A DNA stretch of 64,000 nt, taken from the NCBI RefSeq assembly GCF_002812955.1, contig NZ_PFXK01000003.1, positions 62,001 to 126,000 of the forward strand, in the 5' to 3' direction. Below the pieces are notes generated by a model. That model ran no database searches. It saw nothing but the letters and a program-made list of their open reading frames with translations, and had not been told where the DNA came from. Source of the stretch: Vibrio sp. HA2012. GTDB lineage: Bacteria > Pseudomonadota > Gammaproteobacteria > Enterobacterales > Vibrionaceae. Made by a program: the position numbers and the translations under genes. Shown one piece after another: positions 26,706 to 36,424 of this stretch. The number at the start of each line of letters is the position of its first letter. Positions within the stretch are counted from its first letter, which is position 1.

Positions 26706-27493
26706 TGCAAATTTGGCAACGACCTCATTACCTCGTACCGGATAAACGCTGGCGCCTCTTTCTGTGGCTGCTATTTTTACTCTATTTATCTATTGGTGTA
26801 AGTAGTATCGATGTCAATTGGAACCGAGTCTATGAAGGTCTAGAACGTGGTTTACGTTTCCTCGAAGGATTTATCAGGCCGGATTTCACCACCAGAGCCA
26901 ATGACATTTACGCAGGTATTCTAGAAAGCCTGACCATAACAGTAACGTCTACAGTAGCTGGCATCCTGCTATCACTCCCTTTTGGGATGGGAGCTGCCCG
27001 AAATATAGCCCCAAAACCGGTCTACCTGTTCTGTCGGGCGTTTATTGCCGTATCTCGTTCCATGCAGGAGATTATCGTCGCCATATTTCTTGTCGCTCTA
27101 TTTGGGTTCGGATCTTTTGCCGGATTTCTGACTCTAACTTATGCAACTATTGGTTTTCTGGGTAAATTACTGGCCGAGGAGATCGAAGGCATTGATAAAA
27201 AACAGCTGGAAGCAATCATATCTACCGGTGCGTCTTGGCTGCAAAGAGTTCATATTGCTATCTGGCCCCAAGTCATGCCACGCATGATAGGACTGTCATT
27301 TTATCGGTTTGATATCAATTTCCGTGAATCGGCCGTCATTGGTATTGTAGGAGCCGGGGGCATAGGTGCAACATTAAATACAGCGATTGATCGCTATGAA
27401 TACGACTCAGCCGGTGCTGTATTATTAATAATTATCCTAATTGTTATGGCATGTGAGTATCTTTCAGGATGGATTAGAAAATGGGTCAGTTAG
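26705..27493 (+). CDS. phnE: PhnE-like ABC permease 1
   Basis: Inner-membrane permease, 262 residues, about six TM segments. The EAA loop is QLEAIISTGASWLQRVHIAIWPQVMP, followed by YRFDINFRESAVIGIVGAGGIGATL, the diagnostic R.S...G.VGAGGIG segment of PhnE proteins. Overlaps the next permease by 13 bases. It has a partner permease, so the channel is probably a heterodimer. Confidence 0.88.
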   Translation: MQIWQRPHYLVPDKRWRLFLWLLFLLYLSIGVSSIDVNWNRVYEGLERGLRFLEGFIRPDFTTRANDIYAGILESLTITVTSTVAGILLSLPFGMGAARNIAPKPVYLFCRAFIAVSRSMQEIIVAIFLVALFGFGSFAGFLTLTYATIGFLGKLLAEEIEGIDKKQLEAIISTGASWLQRVHIAIWPQVMPRMIGLSFYRFDINFRESAVIGIVGAGGIGATLNTAIDRYEYDSAGAVLLIIILIVMACEYLSGWIRKWVS

Positions 27494-28290
27494 ATCAAAA
27501 TCAACTATGGCACAGTAGGATTAACCGTAAGGCTTGGATAGTATGGGGAGGATGGTTTATAACCATTCTAATCACCACTTATTGCTGGACAGTTATGACC
27601 GAAGAAACTATGTGGGTCTTTGTTTATGATGCTCCGATTCAGGCTGCTGATTTACTCAGCAGGATGTTCCCTCCTAACTGGTTCTATATCAATAAACTCT
27701 ACAAAGCATTATGGGATACGCTGAATATTGCAACACTAGGCACCCTTCTCGGTATTATTTTGGCTTTTCCCATTGCTTTTCTGGCCGCCAGAAATACCAC
27801 ACCATCAACTTTATTTATCCGCCCTGTTGCTCTTTTCATCATTGCTGCTTCACGGTCAATCAATTCACTGATTTGGGCATTACTACTTGTAGCAATTCTG
27901 GGGCCAGGCGTACTTGCCGGTATCATTGCAATAGGACTTCGCTCAATTGGATTTGTCGCGAAACTACTCTACGAAAGCATTGAAGAGATCAACCGTACAA
28001 GCGTTGAAGCAATAGAATCCACCGGTGCATCACGATTTCAGGTTATTAATTATGCGATTATTCCCCAGATTCTACCAACATTCTTAGGCATTGCTATTTT
28101 TCGCTGGGATGTCAATATTCGAGAGTCAACAATATTGGGTCTGGTAGGCGCTGGCGGTATCGGACTATTTTTGTCATCTTCCCTCAACATACTAGCTTGG
28201 CCACAAGTAACATTGATCATTTTGGTTATCCTATTAACAGTGATCATTTCTGAACTGTTATCCGCCAAAGTGAGAAGCCTGTTAATATAG
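27481..28290 (+). CDS. phnE: PhnE-like ABC permease 2
   Basis: Second permease, 269 residues. It repeats the PhnE signatures: VEAIESTGASRFQVINYAIIPQILP and RWDVNIRESTILGLVGAGGIGLFL. Moderately similar to permease 1, pointing to an old duplication. The operon ends at a strong hairpin at 28301-28336, so phnD-C-E-E is a closed unit with no phosphonate lyase or hydrolase genes attached. Confidence 0.88.
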   Translation: MGQLDQNQLWHSRINRKAWIVWGGWFITILITTYCWTVMTEETMWVFVYDAPIQAADLLSRMFPPNWFYINKLYKALWDTLNIATLGTLLGIILAFPIAFLAARNTTPSTLFIRPVALFIIAASRSINSLIWALLLVAILGPGVLAGIIAIGLRSIGFVAKLLYESIEEINRTSVEAIESTGASRFQVINYAIIPQILPTFLGIAIFRWDVNIRESTILGLVGAGGIGLFLSSSLNILAWPQVTLIILVILLTVIISELLSAKVRSLLI

Positions 28291-28300
28291 ACCTATTACT

Positions 28301-28336
28301 ATGATTTTCCCGTAAATCGCTTAACGGGAAAATCAT
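28301..28336. terminator. Bidirectional terminator
   Basis: Perfect 13-bp inverted repeat (28301-28313 with 28324-28336, loop of 10) between the convergent phnE-like and SLC13-type genes. The arms contain ATTTT/AAAAT ends, giving short A and U tracts within the stem on both strands, typical of a two-way intrinsic terminator. Confidence 0.8.
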
Positions 28337-28371
28337 CTATCGTTACCTGGCTTTCTCGCCAAGCGGAGACC

Positions 28372-29769
28372 CTAAATCCAGCCAAGCAAAAGCCACCACA
28401 CATAATCCAGCGGAAAAAGAAAAAATACAGTTATCGCAGTGAGCGGTAGAGTTACTTTAACCAGATTGATCAGTTTTTCCTGAGACAACTGCATGGCGAC
28501 AACAAGAGGAGCCACCTGATAAGGAAAAATTGCCGTTGAAAATCCCAATACCTGAGTCATCAATACAGATGCTGTCGGTAAACCCGTCGCCTGTGCAAAT
28601 TCAGAGGCAAGCGGCGAAAGAACAGCCGGTACACCCGGAATAGTCGTAACCAGCCCGGTAATGACTGACGTAAGAGAAAGAGCCATAAAACTGAGGAACG
28701 AACCAGAGGATGAGGATGGCAGAAGTTGACTAAACACTTCCCCCATATAACTACCGATACCGGATTCATTAACCAACATCCCCAGACCAAGTGCAGCGGA
28801 AACAAAAACTACCGTGCCAAAATCAACTGAGCCATTAAAAGACTTTGGTGCGACAACGCCTATCCCAGGCAAAAGCAGAATGATTGCCGCCACCAGACCA
28901 ATCCATGCGGGATTAACTCCGTGAATACTGTCAGTTACCCAAAATAGAAGTGTTATACCAAGCAAAATTGCCAGCCTCTTCTGCAATTTCGGGTCAACGT
29001 TTGTCTCGGTATCTTCCGCAGAAGCGTGTGATCCGACCGCAATTTCATCCGGGAACATTTTCAGAACCAATACAACAATAAAAAAAGATTTAAGCACTCC
29101 AAGTACAGGAAAATGCAACAACAAATAATCTGTATAACTAAACTGAACGTCATAGAGTGTTTCACTTGCACCGGCAAGTATCATATTCGGTATATTAGCA
29201 GGCAATACCGCAAAACTCGGCAGATTACAGGAAAGAGCCAAAGCGACCGCAATACCGATACGACCATTAGCCCCTCTTTTAAATCCAACTTGCTCCCCTA
29301 ACGCCATACCAATTGGAAGTAAAACGACTGCCCTTCCAACCGAAGATGGCATCACAAAGCCTAGTAAGGCAGCGCTGATCACCAGACCACCAATAAGTTT
29401 GGTATAACTTCCCGTCAGGTGAGGAGCGATCACTGACGCCATTCTTTTACCAAGACCAGTAGAAGAAATCGCAGATCCAATAACAAATCCGGATGTAATC
29501 AGCCAGACAGCCGTTGAACCAAAGCCTGAAAAAAGCAACGTGGGTTCTATCAATCTAAAAATCGCCGTCAAAGCGAAAAAAATAAGCCCGGCCAGAAAAG
29601 GGGGGACTAAACCAGTGCTCCAAAAAACAAGCGTGATCAACACCACTGCTGCACTATGTGAAAATTGAGCACTTTGCCCTGAGAAAGGGACAAAAGCAAC
29701 AAAAGTAGCCACCACAATCGCAACAATAAGCACACTCTGTTTTATACTAAACCTAAATCCGGTTGCCAT
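28372..29769 (-). CDS. SLC13/DASS-type anion permease
   Basis: Inner-membrane carrier of 465 residues with about 12 hydrophobic segments. It matches the SLC13/CitT/ArsB-like superfamily: LGFVMPSSVGRAVVLLPI and TTIPGVPAVLSPLASEF are the two SNT/TxxP-like substrate loops, arranged as an inverted repeat. AAGGAAG precedes the ATG. It follows the dual ABC ATPase gene by 40 bases on the same strand and may be the last gene of the tetrapyrrole-methylase operon. Substrates of the family are di/tricarboxylates or oxyanions; here unknown. Confidence 0.8.
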   Translation of the reverse strand: MATGFRFSIKQSVLIVAIVVATFVAFVPFSGQSAQFSHSAAVVLITLVFWSTGLVPPFLAGLIFFALTAIFRLIEPTLLFSGFGSTAVWLITSGFVIGSAISSTGLGKRMASVIAPHLTGSYTKLIGGLVISAALLGFVMPSSVGRAVVLLPIGMALGEQVGFKRGANGRIGIAVALALSCNLPSFAVLPANIPNMILAGASETLYDVQFSYTDYLLLHFPVLGVLKSFFIVVLVLKMFPDEIAVGSHASAEDTETNVDPKLQKRLAILLGITLLFWVTDSIHGVNPAWIGLVAAIILLLPGIGVVAPKSFNGSVDFGTVVFVSAALGLGMLVNESGIGSYMGEVFSQLLPSSSSGSFLSFMALSLTSVITGLVTTIPGVPAVLSPLASEFAQATGLPTASVLMTQVLGFSTAIFPYQVAPLVVAMQLSQEKLINLVKVTLPLTAITVFFLFPLDYVWWLLLGWI

Positions 29770-29809
29770 ATTACTTCCTTACCTTACCTGAATAAATCTA
29801 CCTGGCTGC

Positions 29810-31201
29810 CTAAGTGTAGTTCACCACCCCATATGGTGTCAGATGATAACCATTAACAGAGAGTAATGTTTCTAAATCAGAATCATGAGAGAAAATAACA
29901 AATGCACAATTACTCACCTGTTGTACTTCTTCAATACAACTAACTATCTCATTTCTAATCATACAATCCAACGCTGATGTGGGTTCATCAGCCACAATAA
30001 CACTAGGTTCAAATAACAACGCCCGGACTAATAGTAATCGTTGCAACTCGCCACCACTTAAACTATCCGGCTTACGTGCCAAAAAATCATCACTATACTC
30101 CAGATGGACTTTATTTAACCAAAAATCCATTTTCTCTCTAACGACAGGTTTTCGGCTAAGCTTCATGGGTTCAGCTAAAATATCAAAAAGAGAATAATGA
30201 GCTGCACACGCCATAGACGGAAACTGGGATAAATAAAAACATTTTCCTTTTCGGGTTAAGATGCAATCATCCGGTTCCTTTAGCCATCCAGATAAAATCT
30301 TTGCTAACGTTGACTTTCCAGAACCACTTTTTCCGTAGATTAAAAGCCGATCCCCTTGTTTTATGTTGAGAGAAAAATCATGAAACAACTCTCGATTATG
30401 ATAACTAATATTTAAGTTTTCTACAGAAAGAATCACTTCAGAAAAAGAGTGACCGCGTCTTTCATACCGTTCCAACCTAGATGATTTTTCATTATTCACC
30501 TGCAAAAAATCACCTGATGAAATAACACCAGAAGAGATATAGACAACGGTATCAGCTAAACTGTTAGCAAACTTAGAATCATGAGTAACTAAAATAAGAG
30601 TCGTATCTTTTTTTATTTTCCTGAGAGTCTGGGTGATCACCGATTTAGTATATTCATCAAGTGATGCCGTTGGCTCATCCAGAAGCAACAATTTGGGTTT
30701 ACCAATCAGAACTAAAGCTAATAAGACTCTCTGAATCTCACCACCACTAAGGTTTTTCGAGTAACGGAATAATATATCTTTAGAAATATCAAGAGATAAC
30801 ATAAGTTCGGAAATAGATTCTGAGATAAAATCAGTTTTATGCTTAGAGTCCTTGTTCAGCAGAATTATCGCTTCCTGGAGGTGCTGTTCCACCGTCATAT
30901 GTGGATTAAGGTTGTCACCAAGACCTTGCGGCAACCAGCCTACATGAGGATCATGTTTCTTATGTTCAGGGACCTTGCCAAATACTCTTATTTCCCCCGT
31001 GTAGTCATTCTCTTCCACACCGGCTATCATATTTAGTAACGTTGTCTTTCCTGAACCACTTTTGCCTAAAATAGCCACGCATTCAGAAACTGCTACCGAT
31101 AGATTAATCTGCTTCAAAATAGGGGAACCATCTTTACTCAGACTAAAGTTTTTTATCTCAACGGCAGGAATGCACATTTCCTCTATCTGATTATTATTCA
31201 T
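29810..31201 (-). CDS. Fused dual ABC ATPase (DppD-DppF/NikD-NikE-like)
   Basis: About 463 residues containing two complete ABC domains. First: Walker A GKSGSGKTT, signature LSGGEIQRVLLALVL, Walker [14 protein letters not shown]-loop LVTHDS. Second (from about residue 260): Walker A GKSGSGKST, signature LSGGELQRLLLVRAL, Walker B VIVADEPTSALD, H-loop IFSHDS. It therefore supplies both ATPase subunits of the peptide/nickel-type importer encoded just upstream. ATG at 31201 is preferred, with GGGG about 10 bases upstream; the frame extends to a TTG at 31240. Confidence 0.9.
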   Translation of the reverse strand: MNNNQIEEMCIPAVEIKNFSLSKDGSPILKQINLSVAVSECVAILGKSGSGKTTLLNMIAGVEENDYTGEIRVFGKVPEHKKHDPHVGWLPQGLGDNLNPHMTVEQHLQEAIILLNKDSKHKTDFISESISELMLSLDISKDILFRYSKNLSGGEIQRVLLALVLIGKPKLLLLDEPTASLDEYTKSVITQTLRKIKKDTTLILVTHDSKFANSLADTVVYISSGVISSGDFLQVNNEKSSRLERYERRGHSFSEVILSVENLNISYHNRELFHDFSLNIKQGDRLLIYGKSGSGKSTLAKILSGWLKEPDDCILTRKGKCFYLSQFPSMACAAHYSLFDILAEPMKLSRKPVVREKMDFWLNKVHLEYSDDFLARKPDSLSGGELQRLLLVRALLFEPSVIVADEPTSALDCMIRNEIVSCIEEVQQVSNCAFVIFSHDSDLETLLSVNGYHLTPYGVVNYT

Positions 31202-31246
31202 AATCTGCATACCCCATAATTTCAGGAAAATAAAGTTCAAGCATAG

Positions 31247-32008
31247 TTAATTTTTCGTTCTACCAGAATAAGTCAGCAAAATAACCAGCATACTGATACC
31301 AACTACTGGACCACAAATCAGCCACCAAAAAACCTGATGATGTATCTGCTGTTGTGCTTCCATCAGCAGAGTTCCCCAAGTCAAGAGCCTTGGATCGGTT
31401 AATCCAAGAAAAGAGAGACCCGCTACTATAATTACTGAATGTCGGGCATTTTGTAAAAAAAGCATCAGGATAACAGGCTGCAATGGCGGGAAAATATAAT
31501 TAATTAAGAGATAAAACCTGCTTGCACCAAAACTCATACAGGTTAATATTGCATCACTCTGCTTGATTTTATAAAGTGATGCTTTAAGAACTTTATAATC
31601 ATCAGCCCAGTTCAAAAAACTGATCAGTAACACTGTCGATATAAAACTTGTTTCTAATATTCCGGAAAATACAATTAGTATGAGCAAAGAAGGAAGCAAA
31701 AGAAAAATATCAATAAATTTTGATATAATACGATCAATCCAACCTCCGGACCAAACACTGGTAACGGACAGAATTAATCCAATTATAACAGGTAAAATAC
31801 CACACATAAGAGATATTAATAGCGTATAAGGTAATGCTGAAAGCAACTTGAATAACACATCTTGCCCCATCGCATCTGTACCTAAAAAATGTAAATAGGA
31901 TGGAGCACTTAGAACATCCGTAGACATTGAAATATCAGGCCAACCTGAGAAATACAAGAAAAAAGATAAAAAAGCTAAAAATATCAATACTTTCATGGGA
32001 AAATTCAT
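31247..32008 (-). CDS. Peptide/nickel-type ABC permease (DppC/NikC-like)
   Basis: Inner-membrane permease, 253 residues. It opens with the DppC-type HFLGTDAMGQDVLFKLLSALPYTLLIS block (TD..GRD-like), and the EAA-like loop CMSFGASRFYLLINYIFPPL lies near residue 155. Three bases separate it from the NikB-like permease. Slightly shorter than DppC (about 300). Confidence 0.88.
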   Translation of the reverse strand: MNFPMKVLIFLAFLSFFLYFSGWPDISMSTDVLSAPSYLHFLGTDAMGQDVLFKLLSALPYTLLISLMCGILPVIIGLILSVTSVWSGGWIDRIISKFIDIFLLLPSLLILIVFSGILETSFISTVLLISFLNWADDYKVLKASLYKIKQSDAILTCMSFGASRFYLLINYIFPPLQPVILMLFLQNARHSVIIVAGLSFLGLTDPRLLTWGTLLMEAQQQIHHQVFWWLICGPVVGISMLVILLTYSGRTKN

Positions 32009-32010
32009 TA

Positions 32011-32994
32011 CTATCCCCTTTCCGACATTTTTGCACTAATTATATCTATCACTGTATTCAACAATAAAATAACACATCCAATTACAAATAATGTGCCTTG
32101 CACTAAGGCATAGTCTCTATTATTAATAGCTTCAATAAGAATCCCTCCAGTTCCAGGATAAGAGAAAACAATCTCAACAAAAATCGTTGATGTAATAACA
32201 CCAGGAATAGTTGAACTTAATCTTGATAATATTTCAGGCAATGCACTTGGAAAAATCCAATATCGGATAAGATGAAAGCCTTTAATACCTCTCTGTATAG
32301 CAAAAAAAACGAACGGCCTATTTTTTATCTGTATCGACAAACCATAGCTTAAATAAAAATATCTGAAACTACCAAGAACAACCAAACTAAGAACAGGTAA
32401 TATTGCATGATGGATAATGTCAATAACATCAATAGTTCCATCAATCCGAGCTAATAAACTCATTGCCCCACCATCACTTGGGAACCACTGCAAATAAAAA
32501 CCAAAATAACTAAGTAATAGTAAAGCGATGACATAACCGGGAATGCTACTTAAAATAGTAACTAGCATATATATTGTTCTAGACATATGCCGTTCACTCT
32601 TTAATCCTATATAAATGCCAGAAAGAGAACCAATAATTATTGATATAGGTAAAGAAATAACAACAAGTAATAAACTCCAAAACAAGGATGAAGCTATAAT
32701 CGACGTTACTGACGCCGAATGGATATAAGAATATCCCAAATCTCCTGAAAGTACTTTTTTAGCCCAGGAAATAAACTGATCGAATATCGAATATTGCAAA
32801 CCAAGTCTATTCAACATGCTACTATAAGCATCTTGATTCATTTCAAGGCCTACATCAGTGTTAAATAGAATATCTACTTGATTACCAGGAAGAAGCCTTA
32901 TTAAGACAAAACAAAAAATCAACAATAAAAACAAAGCTATTATATTATCAAAGATAAGCACAATAGTTTTTTTATTTTTTTTAACTTCAGACAT
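32011..32994 (-). CDS. Peptide/nickel-type ABC permease (DppB/NikB-like)
   Basis: Inner-membrane permease, 327 residues. N-terminal LLLIFCFVLIRLLPGNQVDILF, then LGLQYSIFDQFISWAKKVLSGDLGYSY, which is the classic DppB L.G.G.S segment. The EAA region is RGIKGFHLIRYWIFPSALPEIL and the late motif VFSYPGTGGILIEAINNRDYALVQG is diagnostic of DppB/OppB/NikB. Codons here are distinctly AT-rich compared with flanking genes. Four bases from the binding-protein gene. Confidence 0.9.
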   Translation of the reverse strand: MSEVKKNKKTIVLIFDNIIALFLLLIFCFVLIRLLPGNQVDILFNTDVGLEMNQDAYSSMLNRLGLQYSIFDQFISWAKKVLSGDLGYSYIHSASVTSIIASSLFWSLLLVVISLPISIIIGSLSGIYIGLKSERHMSRTIYMLVTILSSIPGYVIALLLLSYFGFYLQWFPSDGGAMSLLARIDGTIDVIDIIHHAILPVLSLVVLGSFRYFYLSYGLSIQIKNRPFVFFAIQRGIKGFHLIRYWIFPSALPEILSRLSSTIPGVITSTIFVEIVFSYPGTGGILIEAINNRDYALVQGTLFVIGCVILLLNTVIDIISAKMSERG

Positions 32995-32997
32995 AAA

Positions 32998-34533
32998 TTA
33001 TTTTTTCAGAAACAATGCCAGCTTATTAAAAATCATAGGAATACCTGTAGCTATTCCACCTTCCGTATAATTAACAGAAATACCTTTTCTTACAGCACTA
33101 TAGTTATAGGGGTTGACCAACGGATAAGAAGGTAGATCTTCATTATATATCTGTTCAGCCTTAAGCATAAGTTTATTACTGGCTTTTTTATCATCAGAAA
33201 ATCTTAATTTTTCAAGAATACTATTTAAATCCGGATTTGAATAATAATGATCACCGGTTTTTTGCTTGCCATGTAGCATAATTCTGAAACGATCATAATC
33301 ACCCTGATGGCTCTGAGTTAATAAAGCCAGATCAAACTCATTTTTGCTTAACCTCTCTTGTAAAGACGCATCCGGCATCAATTTCAGGCTAACAGGGAAA
33401 CCAATATCATTCAAATTCTTAGATACGATTTTGCTCAATAATTCAGCTTGTGTTGATGCGACTAGAGACAAAGAAATCAGCGTATTATTTTTATCGTACC
33501 AATGATCATCTTCTTTTTTATGCAGACCAGCATCTATCAATAATTTTGTTGCTTGTTCCAGATTAAAAGCATATTCATTTAGTCCATCAATGTTTCCTGT
33601 TGGATAAAATCCAGGACGAGCTACTTCAGCATGTCCCTCGTAAGCTAAATCGACTAATAATTTTTTATCCATTGAATAAGCAAGTGCTTGCCTAAACTTT
33701 TTATTACTTAACAAACCAGAATGATTGAATAATATCCGATACGGGTGATTAGAAAGCGAACTTATAACATCCACATTGTTACTATTAAACTTATCTATGT
33801 AACCATAAGGAATGTTTATTATATCAATATCTCCTTTTTTAATCGCATTCACCGCTGATTGCATGGATAATTTAGTAATTATAATGTCTTTGTATATTGA
33901 TTTTCCCATGTACCAATCATCGTTTCTTTCCAGATGATAAATACCTTGATTTTTATTATATAGTTTAACTTTATATGGTCCACTACCAACTAGATTCGCA
34001 TGATCCTTTATATACACAGGATCACCAATATGATCATACACATGCTTAGGAAGAATAGGAAGCACCCCTGCGACTCTTTCCATGAAGAATGCATCGACTT
34101 CTTTAGTACAAATATCAAGGGTGCCATTTTTATTTGATATATGGCTGATGTTAGTCAAATCTGCAAACTGATAAAAATGTTTCTGCATATAGTGAAAGGT
34201 GAATACCACATCTTCTCCTGTCACTTTCTTACCATCATGCCATTTTGCATCATGATTCATCGACAACTGATAGCAATGCTTATCAGATAGCTGATTCCAT
34301 TCGGTAGCAAGCATAGGGACCAGATTTCCTTCGGTATTTTTCCAGACGAGTGTGTCGTATATAAAACTGGTGTAGACATAACCCGGCCCCTTCGGACTAT
34401 GAAGATAAGGGGCCAAATACCCCCAGTCGCCCTTTTCATCTGCAATGATTAAACGTTCATTATCGGTAACCGGTTTGGCCTGTAAAACAGAACTTACAAG
34501 AGCGATGCCTAGCATAAACCAATATTTCATCAT
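32998..34533 (-). CDS. Peptide/nickel-type ABC binding protein (SBP_bac_5, DppA/NikA-like)
   Basis: Periplasmic binding protein of 511 residues with signal peptide MMKYWFMLGIALVSSVLQA. SBP_bac_5 landmarks: LVWKNTEGNLVPMLATEWNQ, WHDGKKVTGEDVVFTFHYM, LVGSGPYKVKLYNKNQ, and FRQALAYSMDKKLLVDLAYEGHAEVARPGFYP. This family carries peptides, nickel complexes and, for DppA in E. coli, haem. Only 5 bases downstream of a tetrapyrrole methylase gene, which makes a tetrapyrrole ligand attractive (inference). Confidence 0.9.
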   Translation of the reverse strand: MMKYWFMLGIALVSSVLQAKPVTDNERLIIADEKGDWGYLAPYLHSPKGPGYVYTSFIYDTLVWKNTEGNLVPMLATEWNQLSDKHCYQLSMNHDAKWHDGKKVTGEDVVFTFHYMQKHFYQFADLTNISHISNKNGTLDICTKEVDAFFMERVAGVLPILPKHVYDHIGDPVYIKDHANLVGSGPYKVKLYNKNQGIYHLERNDDWYMGKSIYKDIIITKLSMQSAVNAIKKGDIDIINIPYGYIDKFNSNNVDVISSLSNHPYRILFNHSGLLSNKKFRQALAYSMDKKLLVDLAYEGHAEVARPGFYPTGNIDGLNEYAFNLEQATKLLIDAGLHKKEDDHWYDKNNTLISLSLVASTQAELLSKIVSKNLNDIGFPVSLKLMPDASLQERLSKNEFDLALLTQSHQGDYDRFRIMLHGKQKTGDHYYSNPDLNSILEKLRFSDDKKASNKLMLKAEQIYNEDLPSYPLVNPYNYSAVRKGISVNYTEGGIATGIPMIFNKLALFLKK

Positions 34534-34538
34534 TTCTT

Positions 34539-35282
34539 TTACCTGCTAATATTTCCAACATAGATTAAACATTCCCATGGAATATTTTCTTCATTAATTA
34601 ATGACTTACTCATCTCCAGTGTTGTCGATATCACTTGCTGTTTATCTTTAAATCCGGCATGCAACACGATTGATAACTGTGTGTCTGCCGGGTAAATATT
34701 CAATAATTTATCAATTAACTGATTTAAATTCAGTCGCATGGTAAAAAGCACCAGAACATCCGACGGAGGTGTATGCATCTGATCCAGAACTTTAATGCTG
34801 GTCAGCATTAAAGTATTTACCCCTTTTCCCAATACAGACTGACCAATAACTCCATTTGCTGCATTAAAGCTGGATATTCCCGGTATGATGACAGGCTCAA
34901 GGTCAGAAAACTCCTTTAAATACCCGACTTGTGGCCCAAACATAAGCGGATCACCAAATTCAACCAGTACAACATTCAATCCCTGCTCAACCGCAGCGCG
35001 GATGAGCAGCCGATACTCATTTTCCAGAGCCAGAATCTCTTCTTCCGAATTATTGTCATGCCGGGCAAGTTCAGTAAAAAGACCATGTCCTGCATCCAGA
35101 ATACGAGCGTTTTCTGGCACATATTCTTTTATTTGTTCAACAACAAATGACATAGCGATCAGTACATCGGCCTGTTTAATCGTATTCACCGCCCGCAGAG
35201 TCATGTTATCTGCATCTCCAATACCTGCGCTGACCAGAAAAAACTGCCCCTTAGCATTTATCTGTACATTTGTCTGACTCAC
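34539..35282 (-). CDS. Tetrapyrrole methylase-family SAM methyltransferase
   Basis: Cytoplasmic TP_methylase-fold protein (PF00590 type), 247 residues. Motifs in order: FLVSAGIGDADNMTLRAVNTIKQADVLI (usual form GPG.GDP..LT..A...L..AD), VLVEFGDPLMFGP (SAM-binding GDP..FG loop), PVIIPGISSFNAANGVIG (PG.SS..AA) and a late LSIVLHAGFKDKQQVIST. Relatives methylate uroporphyrinogen III or corrin precursors, but no other corrin or sirohaem gene is in the window. It is the first gene of an ABC-import operon, under a Fur-like box, divergent from a LysR gene. The exact substrate is unknown. Confidence 0.85.
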   Translation of the reverse strand: MSQTNVQINAKGQFFLVSAGIGDADNMTLRAVNTIKQADVLIAMSFVVEQIKEYVPENARILDAGHGLFTELARHDNNSEEEILALENEYRLLIRAAVEQGLNVVLVEFGDPLMFGPQVGYLKEFSDLEPVIIPGISSFNAANGVIGQSVLGKGVNTLMLTSIKVLDQMHTPPSDVLVLFTMRLNLNQLIDKLLNIYPADTQLSIVLHAGFKDKQQVISTTLEMSKSLINEENIPWECLIYVGNISR

Positions 35283-35323
35283 TTTTCACCTCGTAAAGAT
35301 AGCAATAATATAACACAGAAATA

Positions 35324-35344
35324 AAATGATACTTATTATCATTT
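35324..35344. promoter_or_regulatory. Fur-box-like palindrome between methylase and LysR genes
   Basis: AAATGATACTTATTATCATTT is a near-perfect palindrome with Fur-type ATGATA/TATCAT arms, centred 52 bases before the methylase start and 87 before lysR. It should confer iron repression on the methylase/ABC operon and possibly the regulator. Confidence 0.7.
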
Positions 35345-35420
35345 GTGGGATTTTATAGTATTCTGTTTCCTCTAAAGAGGGTTTAACAGTAAACGATATG
35401 TTCAGGAATACTGAAAAGTC

Positions 35421-36296
35421 ATGAGTAATTTAAAAGCGATGCGCACCCTGCTAGCCATCAGAGATTATGGTAGCCTGACCATGGCTGCAGAATATTTAGA
35501 TGAGCCAAAATCAACTCTCAGCAGGAGAATCTGTATTCTTGAGTCAGAACTGGATGCACGTTTAACCTGCCAGACAGGACGCCGTTTATCTCTGACTCAG
35601 GCAGGTCTGTGCTACGCCGATGTATGCGAACAGATATTACAGCTCGACAGTGACGGGCGAGAAGCCGTCCGAACCTTAAAATCAGAGTTATCTGGCCATG
35701 TAAGCGTTGGACTCGCAACAGAGCTATCCCGTGGCTGGTCAACTGAATCCTTGCACCGGTTTGCAAATAAACACCCGGGTATTGAGCTTGAAATTCAAAT
35801 CATGGAATGCTCAAATCTGGCTTCAGATGCCCCTGTAGACTTGTGGCTGAGCTGCTGCAACCGAAATGAGAAAGGCGTTAAATCCATTAAACTCGGCATA
35901 TGGCAACAAGCGCTTTATGCTTCAGTTACCGATGAACAATCATTCAACTTTGATAAACTAGAAGAACAACACTGGATTTGTGGCCAGGAACAAGGTACCT
36001 CTATTTTCCTACACTCAGAAACGGAACAAGCAACACTTATTCCAAAACACAAAACACTGATTAGCTCATTGCATATGCGAGCGGATGCTATTTCACAGGG
36101 GTTTGGTATCGGTTTGCTTCCCCGCTGGATCGCTGAATGTAAAAAACATGGGATAAAACGCTATCAAAGAGTTTTTCCAGAGTTCAGTGGTCAAGATGTC
36201 GAACTTTGGCTGCATTATAAAGTAGAAAAAGAATCCCTTTTTACCACCACCCTGCGCCAGTGGCTGCTCTCAGATATCCCAGTCAGATGGAAATAG
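35421..36296 (+). CDS. LysR-family transcriptional regulator
   Basis: 291 residues. The N-terminal winged HTH reads AMRTLLAIRDYGSLTMAAEYLDEPKSTLSRRICILE, the standard LysR arrangement, followed by the linker helix and a C-terminal periplasmic-binding-like inducer domain (VGLATELSRGWSTESLHRF...). It is divergent from the methylase/ABC operon and lies directly upstream of the TonB receptor, so it probably controls one or both. Inducer unknown. Confidence 0.9.
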   Translation: MSNLKAMRTLLAIRDYGSLTMAAEYLDEPKSTLSRRICILESELDARLTCQTGRRLSLTQAGLCYADVCEQILQLDSDGREAVRTLKSELSGHVSVGLATELSRGWSTESLHRFANKHPGIELEIQIMECSNLASDAPVDLWLSCCNRNEKGVKSIKLGIWQQALYASVTDEQSFNFDKLEEQHWICGQEQGTSIFLHSETEQATLIPKHKTLISSLHMRADAISQGFGIGLLPRWIAECKKHGIKRYQRVFPEFSGQDVELWLHYKVEKESLFTTTLRQWLLSDIPVRWK

Positions 36297-36390
36297 ACTC
36301 AGGACAGTGAGGATTGTTGTATAAAATGGAACAAATTGTCTCGTTATCATACATATAAAAGACTGATGTAAAGAAGTACCATCCCCCCTC

Positions 36391-36409
36391 AATGATAATC
36401 ATTCGCATT
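36391..36409. promoter_or_regulatory. Fur box upstream of the TonB receptor
   Basis: AATGATAATCATTCGCATT matches the Fur consensus GATAATGATAATCATTATC well in its left two hexamers (GATAAT-C-ATT). It ends 15 bases before the receptor ATG at 36425, so bound Fur would block transcription or elongation of the receptor gene. Confidence 0.75.
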
Positions 36410-36424
36410 CTTATTGAGGAAAGT

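Noticed and set aside
34885..35277. 130-codon plus-strand frame opposite the methylase gene
   Set aside because: Ser/Thr/Cys-rich antisense frame; the opposite strand carries clear TP_methylase motifs.
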